A DNA stretch of 64,000 bases from Tumebacillus amylolyticus (GTDB lineage: Bacteria > Bacillota > Bacilli > Tumebacillales > Tumebacillaceae), in the NCBI RefSeq assembly GCF_016722965.1, contig NZ_JAEQNB010000007.1, forward strand, positions 62,001-126,000, read 5' to 3'. The position numbers and the translations under genes were made by a program. Below are positions 8,031 through 16,360 of this stretch, piece by piece. Positions within the stretch are counted from its first letter, which is position 1; every line of letters begins with the position of its first letter. The notes under the pieces were generated by a model. It was given only the letters and a program-made list of their open reading frames with translations, searched no databases and was not told where the DNA came from.

Positions 8031-8040
8031 ACATGAACGT

Positions 8041-8081
8041 AAAAAAGCGACCCTTCGCCACTTGGCAGGGTCGCTTTTTCT
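8041..8081. terminator. Bidirectional terminator between the HEAT gene and the esterase
   Basis: The stem AAAAAAGCGACCC / GGGTCGCTTTTT has a 14-base loop. It has T on both strands and lies between convergent genes. Confidence 0.85.
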
Positions 8082-8093
8082 CACTGTAACGCT

Positions 8094-8837
8094 TTAAAAA
8101 GCCGTGTGTCTAACGAAATGATCCAGCGCACGCGGGAGGTCTTCTTGCCAGAAGCCCCAGGTGTGGTCGTGGTCGTACTCGGCGTATTGGACGTCGACGC
8201 CCTGCGCTTGCAAGAGATCGCGCAGGCGGCGGTTCAGGGCGAGGATGTCGATGATCTTGCCGTTGCCGCTCTTGAAGGTAGCTTCCTGCAGCCCGACCAC
8301 TTGATACACCGGCACGGTGGCCAGATCGCGGCGGCCTTCCAGTTCGGCGAAGGTCGATTCTTTGAACGCCCCGGATTGCAACGCCACGTAGTGGAATTTC
8401 TTCGGATACTGCAACAGGGTATGCAGCGCCGCCGTCGCTCCGAGCGACGAGCCCATGATCCCGCGCGCCGGACCCATCGGGAACGCGGCAAAACGATCTT
8501 CGATCGCCGGCACCAACTCGTCAGCAAAAAAGCGCACGTACCCTTCGTGACGCGCACCTTCGGGATGGTATTCGTCCGAACGCAGAGCTTTGTCGACCGG
8601 CACAAACACCACGAGGAATCGACCGGCCGTTCGGTCTTGGAACCTCTCGTTCAAGAGCGTGATCATCCGACCCATCATCATGTAGTCGGAGCCGTCGTTG
8701 ATATACAGAACCGGGTATTTATAAAGCGGAGAGTAGTTATGCGGCAGATACACGTGTACTTCGCGTGTCTCGCCCAAGAACTGACTCTGAATCTCCACGC
8801 GCTCAACGGTACCGGTTAGCTGTTCCGTAGATGACAT
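8094..8837 (-). CDS. Alpha/beta-hydrolase (esterase D-like) family protein
   Basis: The 247-residue protein has the putative-esterase (Fes/esterase D) pattern: an opening REVHVYLPHNYSP stretch, a PVLYINDGSDYMMMG strand, the nucleophile elbow GIMGSSLGATAALH (Ser in GSSLG), and a C-terminal DHDHTWGFWQEDLP segment carrying the likely catalytic His. It would hydrolyse an ester; the substrate is unknown. There is no signal peptide, so it is likely cytoplasmic. The start at 8837 is preceded by GAGGAGG; an in-frame ATG 45 bases upstream has no such box. Confidence 0.85.
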   Translation of the reverse strand: MSSTEQLTGTVERVEIQSQFLGETREVHVYLPHNYSPLYKYPVLYINDGSDYMMMGRMITLLNERFQDRTAGRFLVVFVPVDKALRSDEYHPEGARHEGYVRFFADELVPAIEDRFAAFPMGPARGIMGSSLGATAALHTLLQYPKKFHYVALQSGAFKESTFAELEGRRDLATVPVYQVVGLQEATFKSGNGKIIDILALNRRLRDLLQAQGVDVQYAEYDHDHTWGFWQEDLPRALDHFVRHTAF

Positions 8838-8867
8838 GCAACATTCCTCCTCGTTCAAGTCCTTTTT

Positions 8868-8876
8868 ATTATACCA
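8868..8876 (-). promoter_or_regulatory. Extended -10 promoter of the esterase gene
   Basis: On the minus strand the sequence reads TGGTATAAT, 31 bases before the start codon. No clear -35 is seen. Confidence 0.5.
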
Positions 8877-8963
8877 AATCATACCGCCGATGAAGTATGG
8901 CTTTGCTACTTTTCAAATGATCTCCCATGTAGTAATCTGGAAAAATGTGAGGAGGCTCCACGG

Positions 8964-10583
8964 ATGAAGAAATTTTTGCGAATACTTCCTTTTTTCTTAG
9001 TTTTTGTCGTGGTCTATGGACTGATGACGTATTGGGAAACAACCGCCCAAGTAAAACCGTTCCTCGAACCGTTCGGCCGTTCCGCCAAAGTCGGCACGAT
9101 GACCCCGAACCGTCCGGTCGAAGCCATAGGCGACAACCGCTATGCGTATCTCAATGAACAAAACATCGTGCTCGCGACCCTCGACCCGGCCACCCAGCAG
9201 GTTCAAGAGGAGAAGCGTCCGCTTCCCAACCAAGATATCTACTCGTACACCAATTACAAATTGCTTGGCGACGATCTGTTCTGGATCGGCAAAGGCCAGA
9301 CGCTGAAATGGGCCAAGTGGCAAGGTACGGCTTGGAGCCAAGCGAAAGAAATCGCAACGAAAGTGACCGCGATCCGACTGCAAGAAGCGGGAGGCAAGAA
9401 ACTGCTTTTCGCAGGTGGAGAAGGATCACTCAATATCTATGAGGTCGGCACCGACTCTCTCAACGTGTTGAAAACCTTCCCGCAGGCAAGAGTCTCCGAT
9501 CTCACCGCCACCCTCGACGACAAAGGGGTCGACCACATCGGCATCGTTGACCAAATCAGCGGCGAAATCTACAAATTGACCTATGCAACGCTCGACACCA
9601 AGACGTGGCAGAGCACGGCGCCTGTTCTCGTCACGGATTTGTCGATGAACACCGATTCCAGCGTGGACTCCTCTTCGTTTGGCTTGGACCAACTGGACGG
9701 CTACTTCCTCATCTCGATGAAGATCGGCAAGTTGGGCACCAAAACGCTGAATCTGTATTCGTTCCCGCTGAGCGATCCGTCCAAAGTGAATCATTCGAAC
9801 ATCGTGCCGATGACGCAGTTGGGCGAAGAAGCGAAATTCGTCTACGGCCCCGTGGTTCTGCCGGGCGTGGAGCAAGACGGTTTGAAGTTTGCGTTTATTG
9901 CCAGCACCGCCACCTCTCCGCGGTTTAGCGGCAACGAACTGTACCTCGGCACCCTGCAAAACGGCGCTTGGAAACAGGACGCCACCCGCATCTCCAACAT
10001 TCACAAAGTCGCTCTCAACCCTGTCGTGCAGAAAAAGGGCTCGGAAATCACCACGATCTTCACCGAAGAGACGACGTATGAAACGTTCGACATCTACGCA
10101 ACCAGCAACAACCCGACGTACGCCGCCGCTTCGAACCAGTTGACGTCCGACGACTTCAAGACGGCTGCGATGCAAGTGCCGGTCTACCTCGGTTCGGCGA
10201 TCATTCAGTTCTTCGTGGCACTCGCTTGGCCGTGCCTCTCGTATGTCTACCTGATGTACTTTGTCCTGCGCCGCGAAGATGAACTCTACGAACGCGCGTC
10301 CCGCCATTTCTGGATTGCGGTGCTGCTGTACCTGGCGTCGCAGATCTACATCTTCTTAAGCTACGGCAACTTGGCCAATTGGCAGGTCTACGCACCCGAG
10401 TGGCTGCACTCGAACTTCGCCATCGCGCTGTTGTTCCTTATATTCGGGCTGATCTGCTACCTGTTCACCTTGATCTTCCGCAAGACGATCTACGAGCGCA
10501 ATGCCATCGTGGAATTCAGTTACTTTACGATGCTCAATCTCTGGCTGTCTCTGATCGGTGTCGCCTACTTCATGTCGTACTAA
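8964..10583 (+). CDS. Large membrane protein with extracytoplasmic beta domain, unrecognised
   Basis: I do not recognise this 539-residue protein. It has one membrane helix at residues 4-24, then ~370 mostly beta-strand residues with repeating short strands that look like a beta-propeller or sensor domain. Four more helices follow at about 402-432, 446-467, 482-503 and 513-538. The large loop should lie outside the cell. It has its own ribosome site (GAGGAGG) and a terminator, and no operon partner. There is no catalytic motif I can name; a sensor, assembly or envelope role is possible but unproven. Confidence 0.8.
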   Translation: MKKFLRILPFFLVFVVVYGLMTYWETTAQVKPFLEPFGRSAKVGTMTPNRPVEAIGDNRYAYLNEQNIVLATLDPATQQVQEEKRPLPNQDIYSYTNYKLLGDDLFWIGKGQTLKWAKWQGTAWSQAKEIATKVTAIRLQEAGGKKLLFAGGEGSLNIYEVGTDSLNVLKTFPQARVSDLTATLDDKGVDHIGIVDQISGEIYKLTYATLDTKTWQSTAPVLVTDLSMNTDSSVDSSSFGLDQLDGYFLISMKIGKLGTKTLNLYSFPLSDPSKVNHSNIVPMTQLGEEAKFVYGPVVLPGVEQDGLKFAFIASTATSPRFSGNELYLGTLQNGAWKQDATRISNIHKVALNPVVQKKGSEITTIFTEETTYETFDIYATSNNPTYAAASNQLTSDDFKTAAMQVPVYLGSAIIQFFVALAWPCLSYVYLMYFVLRREDELYERASRHFWIAVLLYLASQIYIFLSYGNLANWQVYAPEWLHSNFAIALLFLIFGLICYLFTLIFRKTIYERNAIVEFSYFTMLNLWLSLIGVAYFMSY

Positions 10584-10587
10584 TTTA

Positions 10588-10631
10588 GAAAAAGGCAACT
10601 CGACCCCCTGTGGGCCGGGTTGCTTTTTTTT
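10588..10631 (+). terminator. Intrinsic terminator after the large membrane protein gene
   Basis: A GCAAC / GTTGC stem extended by CCC / GGG pairs is flanked by A and T runs, ending in nine T. Confidence 0.8.
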
Positions 10632-10689
10632 GACAACCTCCATAGTATGAATCGAAATCAAGACTCAGGAGAGAGGGGCGACCGCCCTC

Positions 10690-11502
10690 ATGAGCACGAA
10701 ACCATTGGCGCCCGGCAGCAAGTGGGTCAAACATCGGATCGTCGTCAAGTCGAAGGAGTTGCGCGGCAATTTGCCCGACACGGCGCTGTATTCCTATGAT
10801 CGTTTGAAGCAGTATGTGAGTCGGTACGGGACGGTGTTTGTGAAGCCGACCCTCGGCGGTGGAGGGCACAACATTTTTTGCGTAAAAAAATTGGCGGAGG
10901 GCGGGTATTTGGTCAAGATGCAACGGTCTCGGTTGCAGACGAACTCTCTGTCTCGCGTTCACGACTGGATTGCGCGCACGACTCGGCAGAAGGGTCGCGT
11001 TTTCATGATCCAACGGGGGATCGACCTCGCCCTGTGGCGGGGACGGCCTGTCGATCTGCGGACCATCGTGCAGAGAAACGAGCGTGGCGATTGGGAAGTC
11101 ACCGGCATGTTCTCGAAGATCGCCGGCAAGGACCTCGCTGTCACGAACGTCAGCGCCGGAGGAACGGCGCACTCCGTCGAAGAGTACTTGACGGCGCTCG
11201 GGTACAAACGCGAAATTTCACAAGCGTTGATCCGCCGTCTGCGCACGCTGTCGCTTGGCATCGCATCTCAATTCGGAGCCCGCTACCGGAACGCGATCTA
11301 CGGGCTCGACATCGGGCTGGACCGGCACGGCAAGCTCTGGCTGATCGAAGCGAACACGGTGCCGCGCATCGACATTTTTCAGATCCTCAAGATGCCGCGC
11401 AGCTTCGAGCGTTCCACGAAGCTCTGGCGTCTGCATGCCCGTACGAACGCACAAGCCAAGAGTTTGGTCCAAGTGCGAATTCGAAACGACCGTCGGAGAT
11501 AA
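10690..11502 (+). CDS. YheC/YheD-type ATP-grasp protein
   Basis: The 270-residue protein carries the ATP-grasp features of the YheC/YheD spore-coat family: KPTLGGGGHNIFCVKK (nucleotide loop), FMIQRGIDLALWRGRPVDLR, and the metal-binding end LWLIEANTVPRID. It is shorter than typical YheC/D (~360-450), lacking the N-terminal extension. In Bacillus these proteins are spore-associated; the reaction is unknown but ATP-grasp enzymes join carboxylates to amines or thiols. A good AGGAGAGAGG box precedes the ATG. A glycosyltransferase lies convergently downstream, another gene type of spore-coat loci. Confidence 0.85.
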   Translation: MSTKPLAPGSKWVKHRIVVKSKELRGNLPDTALYSYDRLKQYVSRYGTVFVKPTLGGGGHNIFCVKKLAEGGYLVKMQRSRLQTNSLSRVHDWIARTTRQKGRVFMIQRGIDLALWRGRPVDLRTIVQRNERGDWEVTGMFSKIAGKDLAVTNVSAGGTAHSVEEYLTALGYKREISQALIRRLRTLSLGIASQFGARYRNAIYGLDIGLDRHGKLWLIEANTVPRIDIFQILKMPRSFERSTKLWRLHARTNAQAKSLVQVRIRNDRRR

Positions 11503-11513
11503 TTTCCGACATG

Positions 11514-11556
11514 GAAAAAGAGGCTTGGTTCGCAAGGGCGAATCCAAGCCTTTTTT
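11514..11556. terminator. Bidirectional terminator
   Basis: The stem AGGCTTGGTTCG / CGAAtCCAAGCCT has one bulge, with A run on the left and T run on the right, between convergent genes. Confidence 0.85.
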
Positions 11557-11557
11557 C

Positions 11558-12685
11558 TCAGAGTCTGCGGTACAACGCTTCGAATTTGCGGGCCGTCCTG
11601 TCCCAAGAGAAGTGGCGCGCGACCCAGTGGCGGGCGCTTTTGCCAAGTGCTTCGAGGCGGGCGGGGTTGTCGAGCAGGCGGTTGATCGCCGTGGCGAAGG
11701 CAACCGGAGATTTGTAGTTGGTGACGAGAGAGCCGCTGATGCCGTCGGCGACGGCCTCGCGAATGCCCCACGCGTTGCTGGCGACGACCGGCAATCCGCA
11801 GGCGGCCGCTTCGGTGTTGACGAGGCCGAACGCTTCCGGGGCCTGTGACGGACAGACGAAGAGATCAGCGGCGCAGTAGTAAGCAGGAAGTCGGTTCTGG
11901 GGGATGAACCCGAAGAATCGTACCGGCAACGCCTTGGACTTTGCTCGGATCGCTTGGTGAAATGCGGACGATCCGTGCGGGCGTCCGCCGATGATCCAGA
12001 GTTCGGTGTTGCGGTGTTTTTTCCGAACTTGGCGGAAGGCGTCGAGCAGGAGGGTGATGCCCTTGCGCTCGATGAAGCGTCCGACGAACAGCAGGACCCG
12101 ACGGTCGCCGGGAACGCCTATGCGTTTGCGGGTGGCTTTGCGCAGGGCTTGGCCTGTTGCGGAGAAACGGGAGGGAAAACGGCGGACATCGAGACCGGGG
12201 TGGATGACGTGAATTTTTTGCGAGGGAAACGAGGGATAGCGTTTGACGAGAAAGCGTTTCAAATACTGGCTGTTCACCACCAATGCGTCGAGATTGCGCA
12301 GGCTTTTCTGTACGGTCGTTAGCGGAGTGGAAGAGATCAAGACGTTGGAATGGAGGTTGAGGACGATCGGGGTCTTGGGAAATGCGGTACGGAGGATGGG
12401 GACGAATGCGATGCGGTTTTCCACATGCAGGATGTCAGGTTGAGCTCCGCGGGCCTTCAGGTCGCGCACAGTTTGGCGAGCATAAGGCACCCCGCCTTGG
12501 GTGATCAAGCGGCGGATGGTCAGTTTGCCGGTCTGTCGGGTGAGGTTCTGGTTGGATTTGGCGTAGAGGGTGACGTAGTGGCGACGGGAGAGGGACGTCG
12601 CGATCTCCTTGGAGTAGATTTCAACCGAGGTACAGGGGGCGGGGGGCAGAGGGACAGAACCGGGAGACAGATAGCAGATGTGCAT
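11558..12685 (-). CDS. Glycosyltransferase family 4 protein
   Basis: The 375-residue protein shows the GT-B fold of family 4 enzymes. The N-terminal domain starts MHICYLSPGSVPLPP; the C-terminal domain has LLFVGRFIERKGITLLLDAF and the E-x7-E motif in PEAFGLVNTEAAACGLPVVAS, which binds the nucleotide sugar. It should move a sugar from a nucleotide donor onto a polysaccharide or coat component. The family includes CotSA, a spore-coat glycosyltransferase; the neighbouring YheC/D gene fits a spore role, which is inference. GAGGAG precedes the ATG. Confidence 0.88.
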   Translation of the reverse strand: MHICYLSPGSVPLPPAPCTSVEIYSKEIATSLSRRHYVTLYAKSNQNLTRQTGKLTIRRLITQGGVPYARQTVRDLKARGAQPDILHVENRIAFVPILRTAFPKTPIVLNLHSNVLISSTPLTTVQKSLRNLDALVVNSQYLKRFLVKRYPSFPSQKIHVIHPGLDVRRFPSRFSATGQALRKATRKRIGVPGDRRVLLFVGRFIERKGITLLLDAFRQVRKKHRNTELWIIGGRPHGSSAFHQAIRAKSKALPVRFFGFIPQNRLPAYYCAADLFVCPSQAPEAFGLVNTEAAACGLPVVASNAWGIREAVADGISGSLVTNYKSPVAFATAINRLLDNPARLEALGKSARHWVARHFSWDRTARKFEALYRRL

Positions 12686-12775
12686 AAAATCGGCTCCTCG
12701 CAGAATGTGTCTCCTACAAGTTATGGGGAGCGATGCACATTTGCTATCCGCGCGGTGTCTGTTTTTAGGACGAAT

Positions 12776-13579
12776 TTACGAGCCGGAGCTCTGGTAGCGC
12801 TTGATCCCGAAGTTCCACATCGAGATGGCGAGGTAGAGCAGAATCAAGGCGACGACAGGCGCGTACCACGTGAGGAAGCCCCACGGTACGAGGTCTTGCT
12901 TGCCGAGGAACAACAGTGACGGGTAATAGTTCATGAACGCAAACGGCAGGGCGATGGTGACGACGCTGCGCACGAGTTTGCCGAACATGTCGACCGGATA
13001 CTGTTGCACGACGCCCCACGAGAACAGCGAGGCGGAGTTGACCAGCGCCCGAGAGCGAGTCGTCAAGAACGAAGTCGAGACGAGCAACAGCGTGATCGCC
13101 ATCTCGACGATGGCGCTGGAGAGGGCAATGACGACCAGCCAACCAAACATCCACCAAGCCCAGTGCATGTTGAGGTTCTGGTAGGCGAGCACCAGCATGA
13201 AGATCGAGAGCAGGACGTCCCCGACGCCGAGGTAGTGAACTTCGCGACCCAAGAACTGCACCAACGGGTTCGCCGGGCGCGTCAAGATCTGGTCGAACGT
13301 GCCCTCCACGATAAATTGTTCCAACATGTTGATGTGACGGAAGAAAACGGCACGGATGCCGTGCCCGAGCAACCACAAGTTGTAGAGAAAGACGATTTCC
13401 CAGAACGTCCAGCCGTGCAAGTTCTGGAACCGGCTGAGCAGCACCCACGAAGTCGCGAGCGTCCCGGCGTTGAGGATGAAGACGCCGATAATGCCCATAA
13501 CAAAGTCGGCGCGGTATTCGAGTCGCGTCAGCACAGCGGCGCGGATCATCGTCAGGTAAATGGTCATGTTGTCACGCAT
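12776..13579 (-). CDS. ABC-2 type exporter permease (DUF990-like), subunit 2
   Basis: This 267-residue protein has six hydrophobic segments and the ABC-2 permease pattern (RADFVMGIIGVFILNAGTLA, FIVEGTFDQILTRPANPL). It is the third gene of a minus-strand operon: ATPase, permease 1, permease 2, with a 4-base gap to the gene before it. AAGGAGG lies 8 bases from the ATG. The two permeases with the ATPase would form a heterodimeric exporter; the cargo is unknown. Confidence 0.88.
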   Translation of the reverse strand: MRDNMTIYLTMIRAAVLTRLEYRADFVMGIIGVFILNAGTLATSWVLLSRFQNLHGWTFWEIVFLYNLWLLGHGIRAVFFRHINMLEQFIVEGTFDQILTRPANPLVQFLGREVHYLGVGDVLLSIFMLVLAYQNLNMHWAWWMFGWLVVIALSSAIVEMAITLLLVSTSFLTTRSRALVNSASLFSWGVVQQYPVDMFGKLVRSVVTIALPFAFMNYYPSLLFLGKQDLVPWGFLTWYAPVVALILLYLAISMWNFGIKRYQSSGS

Positions 13580-13583
13580 GGGC

Positions 13584-14384
13584 TCAACCTCCTTGCACGA
13601 TCAAGCTGTTGTGAATACGGCCCCAGATCAGACGGGCGACCACAAACAACCCGACCATCCAAACCGTTTGCGTCAAAAGCGCCGAGGGCAACGCCGAATT
13701 GCCAAGCACGCCGTTGTAGATCGCAAGCGGGGTGTAGAACACCGATTTGAACGGCAGGAAGTTCAAGACCGGCTGCAACACGTCCGGATACATCCAGAGC
13801 GGAACGATCTGCCCCGATGCGAAACGGACGAGTGCAAAGTAGGTGAACGAGAAACCCATGAGGTCGAGCGTTTTGAACGAGATGAGTCCGAACATAAAGT
13901 TGCAGAAGAACAGAATCATCCACGCCTGCGCCACCGCCAACAGGAACGCCAAGATGCGAAGCGGGGACGTCGGCACCACCATGTCAAACAGCAGGTACGA
14001 AATCACCATCGGCGGCACGAGGAAAAACACCAGACGGGTAATCATCGAACCGAAGTCGCGCGCCATCATGTGCAAGATGAAATCGACCGGCTTCATCAAG
14101 TCGGTCGTAATCTGCCCCATCCGCACTTGTTGCTGAATGTAGGTGTGAACGCCCTCGCTGGTGTTCAAGATCGAGCCGATGAGCATCCCGAGAACGGCAT
14201 ACGTAATCATCTGCGGCAGGGTGATCCCGGCAAACGATTGCGGGGTCTGGTCGAACAGCACGTTCCAGAGTTTGTAGACGACATAGATCTGCAACAGGAT
14301 TCCGGCGATCTCCAGCCAGAAGTTCAGACGATACGCCGACTGTTGATAGAAGTTCTGTCTACTGAAGATCCAAAACAGGGACAT
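13584..14384 (-). CDS. ABC-2 type exporter permease, subunit 1
   Basis: The 266-residue protein has about six membrane helices and the same family pattern as its neighbour (YRLNFWLEIAGILLQIYVVY, QQVRMGQITTDLMKPVDFIL). The ATG at 14384 is preferred because GGGAGG then lies six bases upstream; an ATG six bases earlier would leave no spacing. It overlaps the ATPase gene by 26 bases, so translation is coupled. It forms an exporter with the flanking ATPase and second permease. Confidence 0.88.
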   Translation of the reverse strand: MSLFWIFSRQNFYQQSAYRLNFWLEIAGILLQIYVVYKLWNVLFDQTPQSFAGITLPQMITYAVLGMLIGSILNTSEGVHTYIQQQVRMGQITTDLMKPVDFILHMMARDFGSMITRLVFFLVPPMVISYLLFDMVVPTSPLRILAFLLAVAQAWMILFFCNFMFGLISFKTLDLMGFSFTYFALVRFASGQIVPLWMYPDVLQPVLNFLPFKSVFYTPLAIYNGVLGNSALPSALLTQTVWMVGLFVVARLIWGRIHNSLIVQGG

Positions 14385-15384
14385 GTTCATCCTCCCTCTT
14401 GCGCCCGTGACTGCCTTCGTAAATTTCGCGGACGATCGATTCAATCTCCGGTTCCTCTACGGTCAAGTCACGGATGGTATGGTGCTCTGCGACTCGCATC
14501 ATGATGTCTGATGCGGAGAACTGGTCACGGTTGAACGCAAGCCATACACGGGGGCCTTCTTCGCGCAGAACGCGGGTGCCCGGCAAGTTCAAGCGGTACG
14601 GGGCGTCATCGAGTTCGATGACCAAGGTGCGCTCGTTGCCGAACTTCGATTTCAGTGCATCGATGGAGCCGTCGTAGAGGATGTTTCCGTCGTCGATGAT
14701 CGCCATGCGGTGGCAGAGCTTTTCAATATCCTGCATGTCGTGCGTCGTCAGCAAAACGGTGACACCGCGAGTGCGGTTGATTTCCTTGATGAAGGTGCGC
14801 AGACGCTCCTTCGCCAGCACGTCGACGCCGATCGTCGGCTCGTCGAGGAACAAAATCTTCGGATCGTGCAAAAGCGCTGCGGCTAAGTCCGCACGCATCC
14901 GTTGCCCGAGCGACAGTTGGCGGACCGGGGTGTTCTCGAACTGGTCGAGTTCAAGCAGGTCGCGGAACTGGTTGAGGTTCTTGGTGTAGAGGTCATCGGG
15001 AATTTTGTAGATCGTCTTCAAGACGCGGAAGCTCTCAATGACGGGGATGTCCCACCAAAGTTGGGTCTTCTGGCCGAACACGACGCCGATGTTCTGGGTG
15101 TGTTGGCGGCGGTCTTTCCACGGGGTCAGACCTGCGATCTTGACGTCTCCTGACGTCGGGACGAGGATGCCGGTCAGCATCTTGATGGAGGTGGACTTGC
15201 CGGCGCCGTTCGGGCCGATGTAGCCGAGCAGTTCGCCTTCCTCAACTTGGAACGAGATGTCGTCGACAGCGACATGCGTGTGATAGTCGGTATTCCAGAG
15301 ATTGCGGATTCCGGAGAGGAAGCCTGTCTTGGGAATGATCCGTTTGAATTCTTTGCGTAAATTGTTGACTTCGATAAGTGCCAT
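14359..15384 (-). CDS. ABC transporter ATP-binding protein
   Basis: The 341-residue ATPase has Walker A (GPNGAGKST), a signature LSLGQRMR in place of LSGGQ, Walker B (ILFLDEPTIGVD), the switch region LTTHDM, and a C-terminal ~100-residue extension ending in VREIYEGSH. It powers the two downstream ABC-2 permeases in export. The start at MALIEVNNL is chosen because upstream in-frame codons run into the promoter side. It is the first gene of the operon. Confidence 0.92.
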   Translation of the reverse strand: MALIEVNNLRKEFKRIIPKTGFLSGIRNLWNTDYHTHVAVDDISFQVEEGELLGYIGPNGAGKSTSIKMLTGILVPTSGDVKIAGLTPWKDRRQHTQNIGVVFGQKTQLWWDIPVIESFRVLKTIYKIPDDLYTKNLNQFRDLLELDQFENTPVRQLSLGQRMRADLAAALLHDPKILFLDEPTIGVDVLAKERLRTFIKEINRTRGVTVLLTTHDMQDIEKLCHRMAIIDDGNILYDGSIDALKSKFGNERTLVIELDDAPYRLNLPGTRVLREEGPRVWLAFNRDQFSASDIMMRVAEHHTIRDLTVEEPEIESIVREIYEGSHGRKREDEHVPVLDLQ

Positions 15385-15419
15385 TCCTGTTATCGCCTCC
15401 CAAAGTGTGATCATACCAC

Positions 15420-15453
15420 AAAAAGAGACTCCCAAACTGTGACGGGAGTCTCG
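15420..15453 (-). terminator. Intrinsic terminator after cvpA-like gene
   Basis: The stem GAGACTCCC / GGGAGTCTC with a 10-base loop is followed by five T on the minus strand. Confidence 0.85.
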
Positions 15454-15470
15454 TACGGCTCCCCCTGCCA

Positions 15471-16187
15471 TTAGAGTTGCGGCGGCAACGCAGGCGATTG
15501 CAGCACCGGAGGGAGCAATCCCTTGGCCCCCAAGCCTTGGAGCAGGGTGTGTGCGAGGTTGTTGAGCGAGGGAAGCAGTTGTGAGTCATGAATGGCGGTC
15601 TTCACAGCGGGTGACAAATTCGGCAAGTCGTACAGTGTGGTGAGAAACAGGGCGAGGAACGACAGTTCCAAGAGCGTGAGCACGGCGCCAAGCGCAAGCC
15701 CTCCGATTCGGTCGAGCACCCACGGGAACACGGCACGAAGCATTCCGACCAGCGGCGAGATCAAGATTCGAATCACCCAGTAGAACAACGTGGTCAAAAT
15801 CACGAGACCGATCATCGCGGAAATCCAGTGCATGTACGTGTCGGAGATGGCGTTGAGCAAGGTGGAGTGCTTGAGGTTCTCCAAGATCTCCGTCTGGTAA
15901 AACAGCGGGACATTGGCTTGGTCGAGCAGAGGTTTGGCTTGCTCTGCAGAGATGTGGGCCGTTTGCAACGGCTCGGGAATCTGCTTGGCGAGCATCTCGC
16001 GCACGACTTTGTCGATTCCGAACCATTCGCAGATGCGCTTGCCCACCGGTTCAGCAAATCGCGCTGCGACGGCCGCGGCGATGATGTACGAAAGAAGTCG
16101 GGCGATTCCGTTGACAAAACCGGAAAGGAAGCCGGTGATCAAGCCGATGAAAACCATCAGCAAAAAAAGAATGTCGAGCAGCGACAT
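15471..16187 (-). CDS. CvpA family membrane protein
   Basis: The 238-residue protein begins MSLLDILFLLMVFIGLITGFLSG with the G/F-rich opening helices of CvpA (colicin V production) proteins, and has four predicted helices with a helical soluble stretch (about 70-115) between helices 2 and 3. The family is widespread but its job in Firmicutes is not settled. AAGGAG precedes the start. It is a single-gene unit between two minus-strand terminators. Confidence 0.85.
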   Translation of the reverse strand: MSLLDILFLLMVFIGLITGFLSGFVNGIARLLSYIIAAAVAARFAEPVGKRICEWFGIDKVVREMLAKQIPEPLQTAHISAEQAKPLLDQANVPLFYQTEILENLKHSTLLNAISDTYMHWISAMIGLVILTTLFYWVIRILISPLVGMLRAVFPWVLDRIGGLALGAVLTLLELSFLALFLTTLYDLPNLSPAVKTAIHDSQLLPSLNNLAHTLLQGLGAKGLLPPVLQSPALPPQL

Positions 16188-16312
16188 CACGTCACTCTCC
16201 TTGTCAGTGGACGGGTCAGATCGGGATTCATGAATAATTTCAGTTGGTACAGGATACTCCCGGAGCACGTCCGTTTAGTCACGACGCCGAGGAATGAGGG
16301 GGCGTTTTTTTG

Positions 16313-16350
16313 AAAAAACGGCCCGCTGCGTGGAAAACGGGCCGTTTTTG
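16313..16350 (-). terminator. Intrinsic terminator after rqcH
   Basis: The stem AAAACGGCCCG / CGGGCCGTTTT has a 12-base loop and, on the minus strand, ends in six T. It lies 11 bases past the rqcH stop. Confidence 0.88.
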
Positions 16351-16360
16351 CCAAGGTTGA

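Noticed and set aside
16276-16312. ACGCC / GGCGT stem with T run on the plus strand considered as a terminator
   Set aside because: No plus-strand gene lies upstream, and the stem is short; it is likely chance next to the real rqcH terminator.
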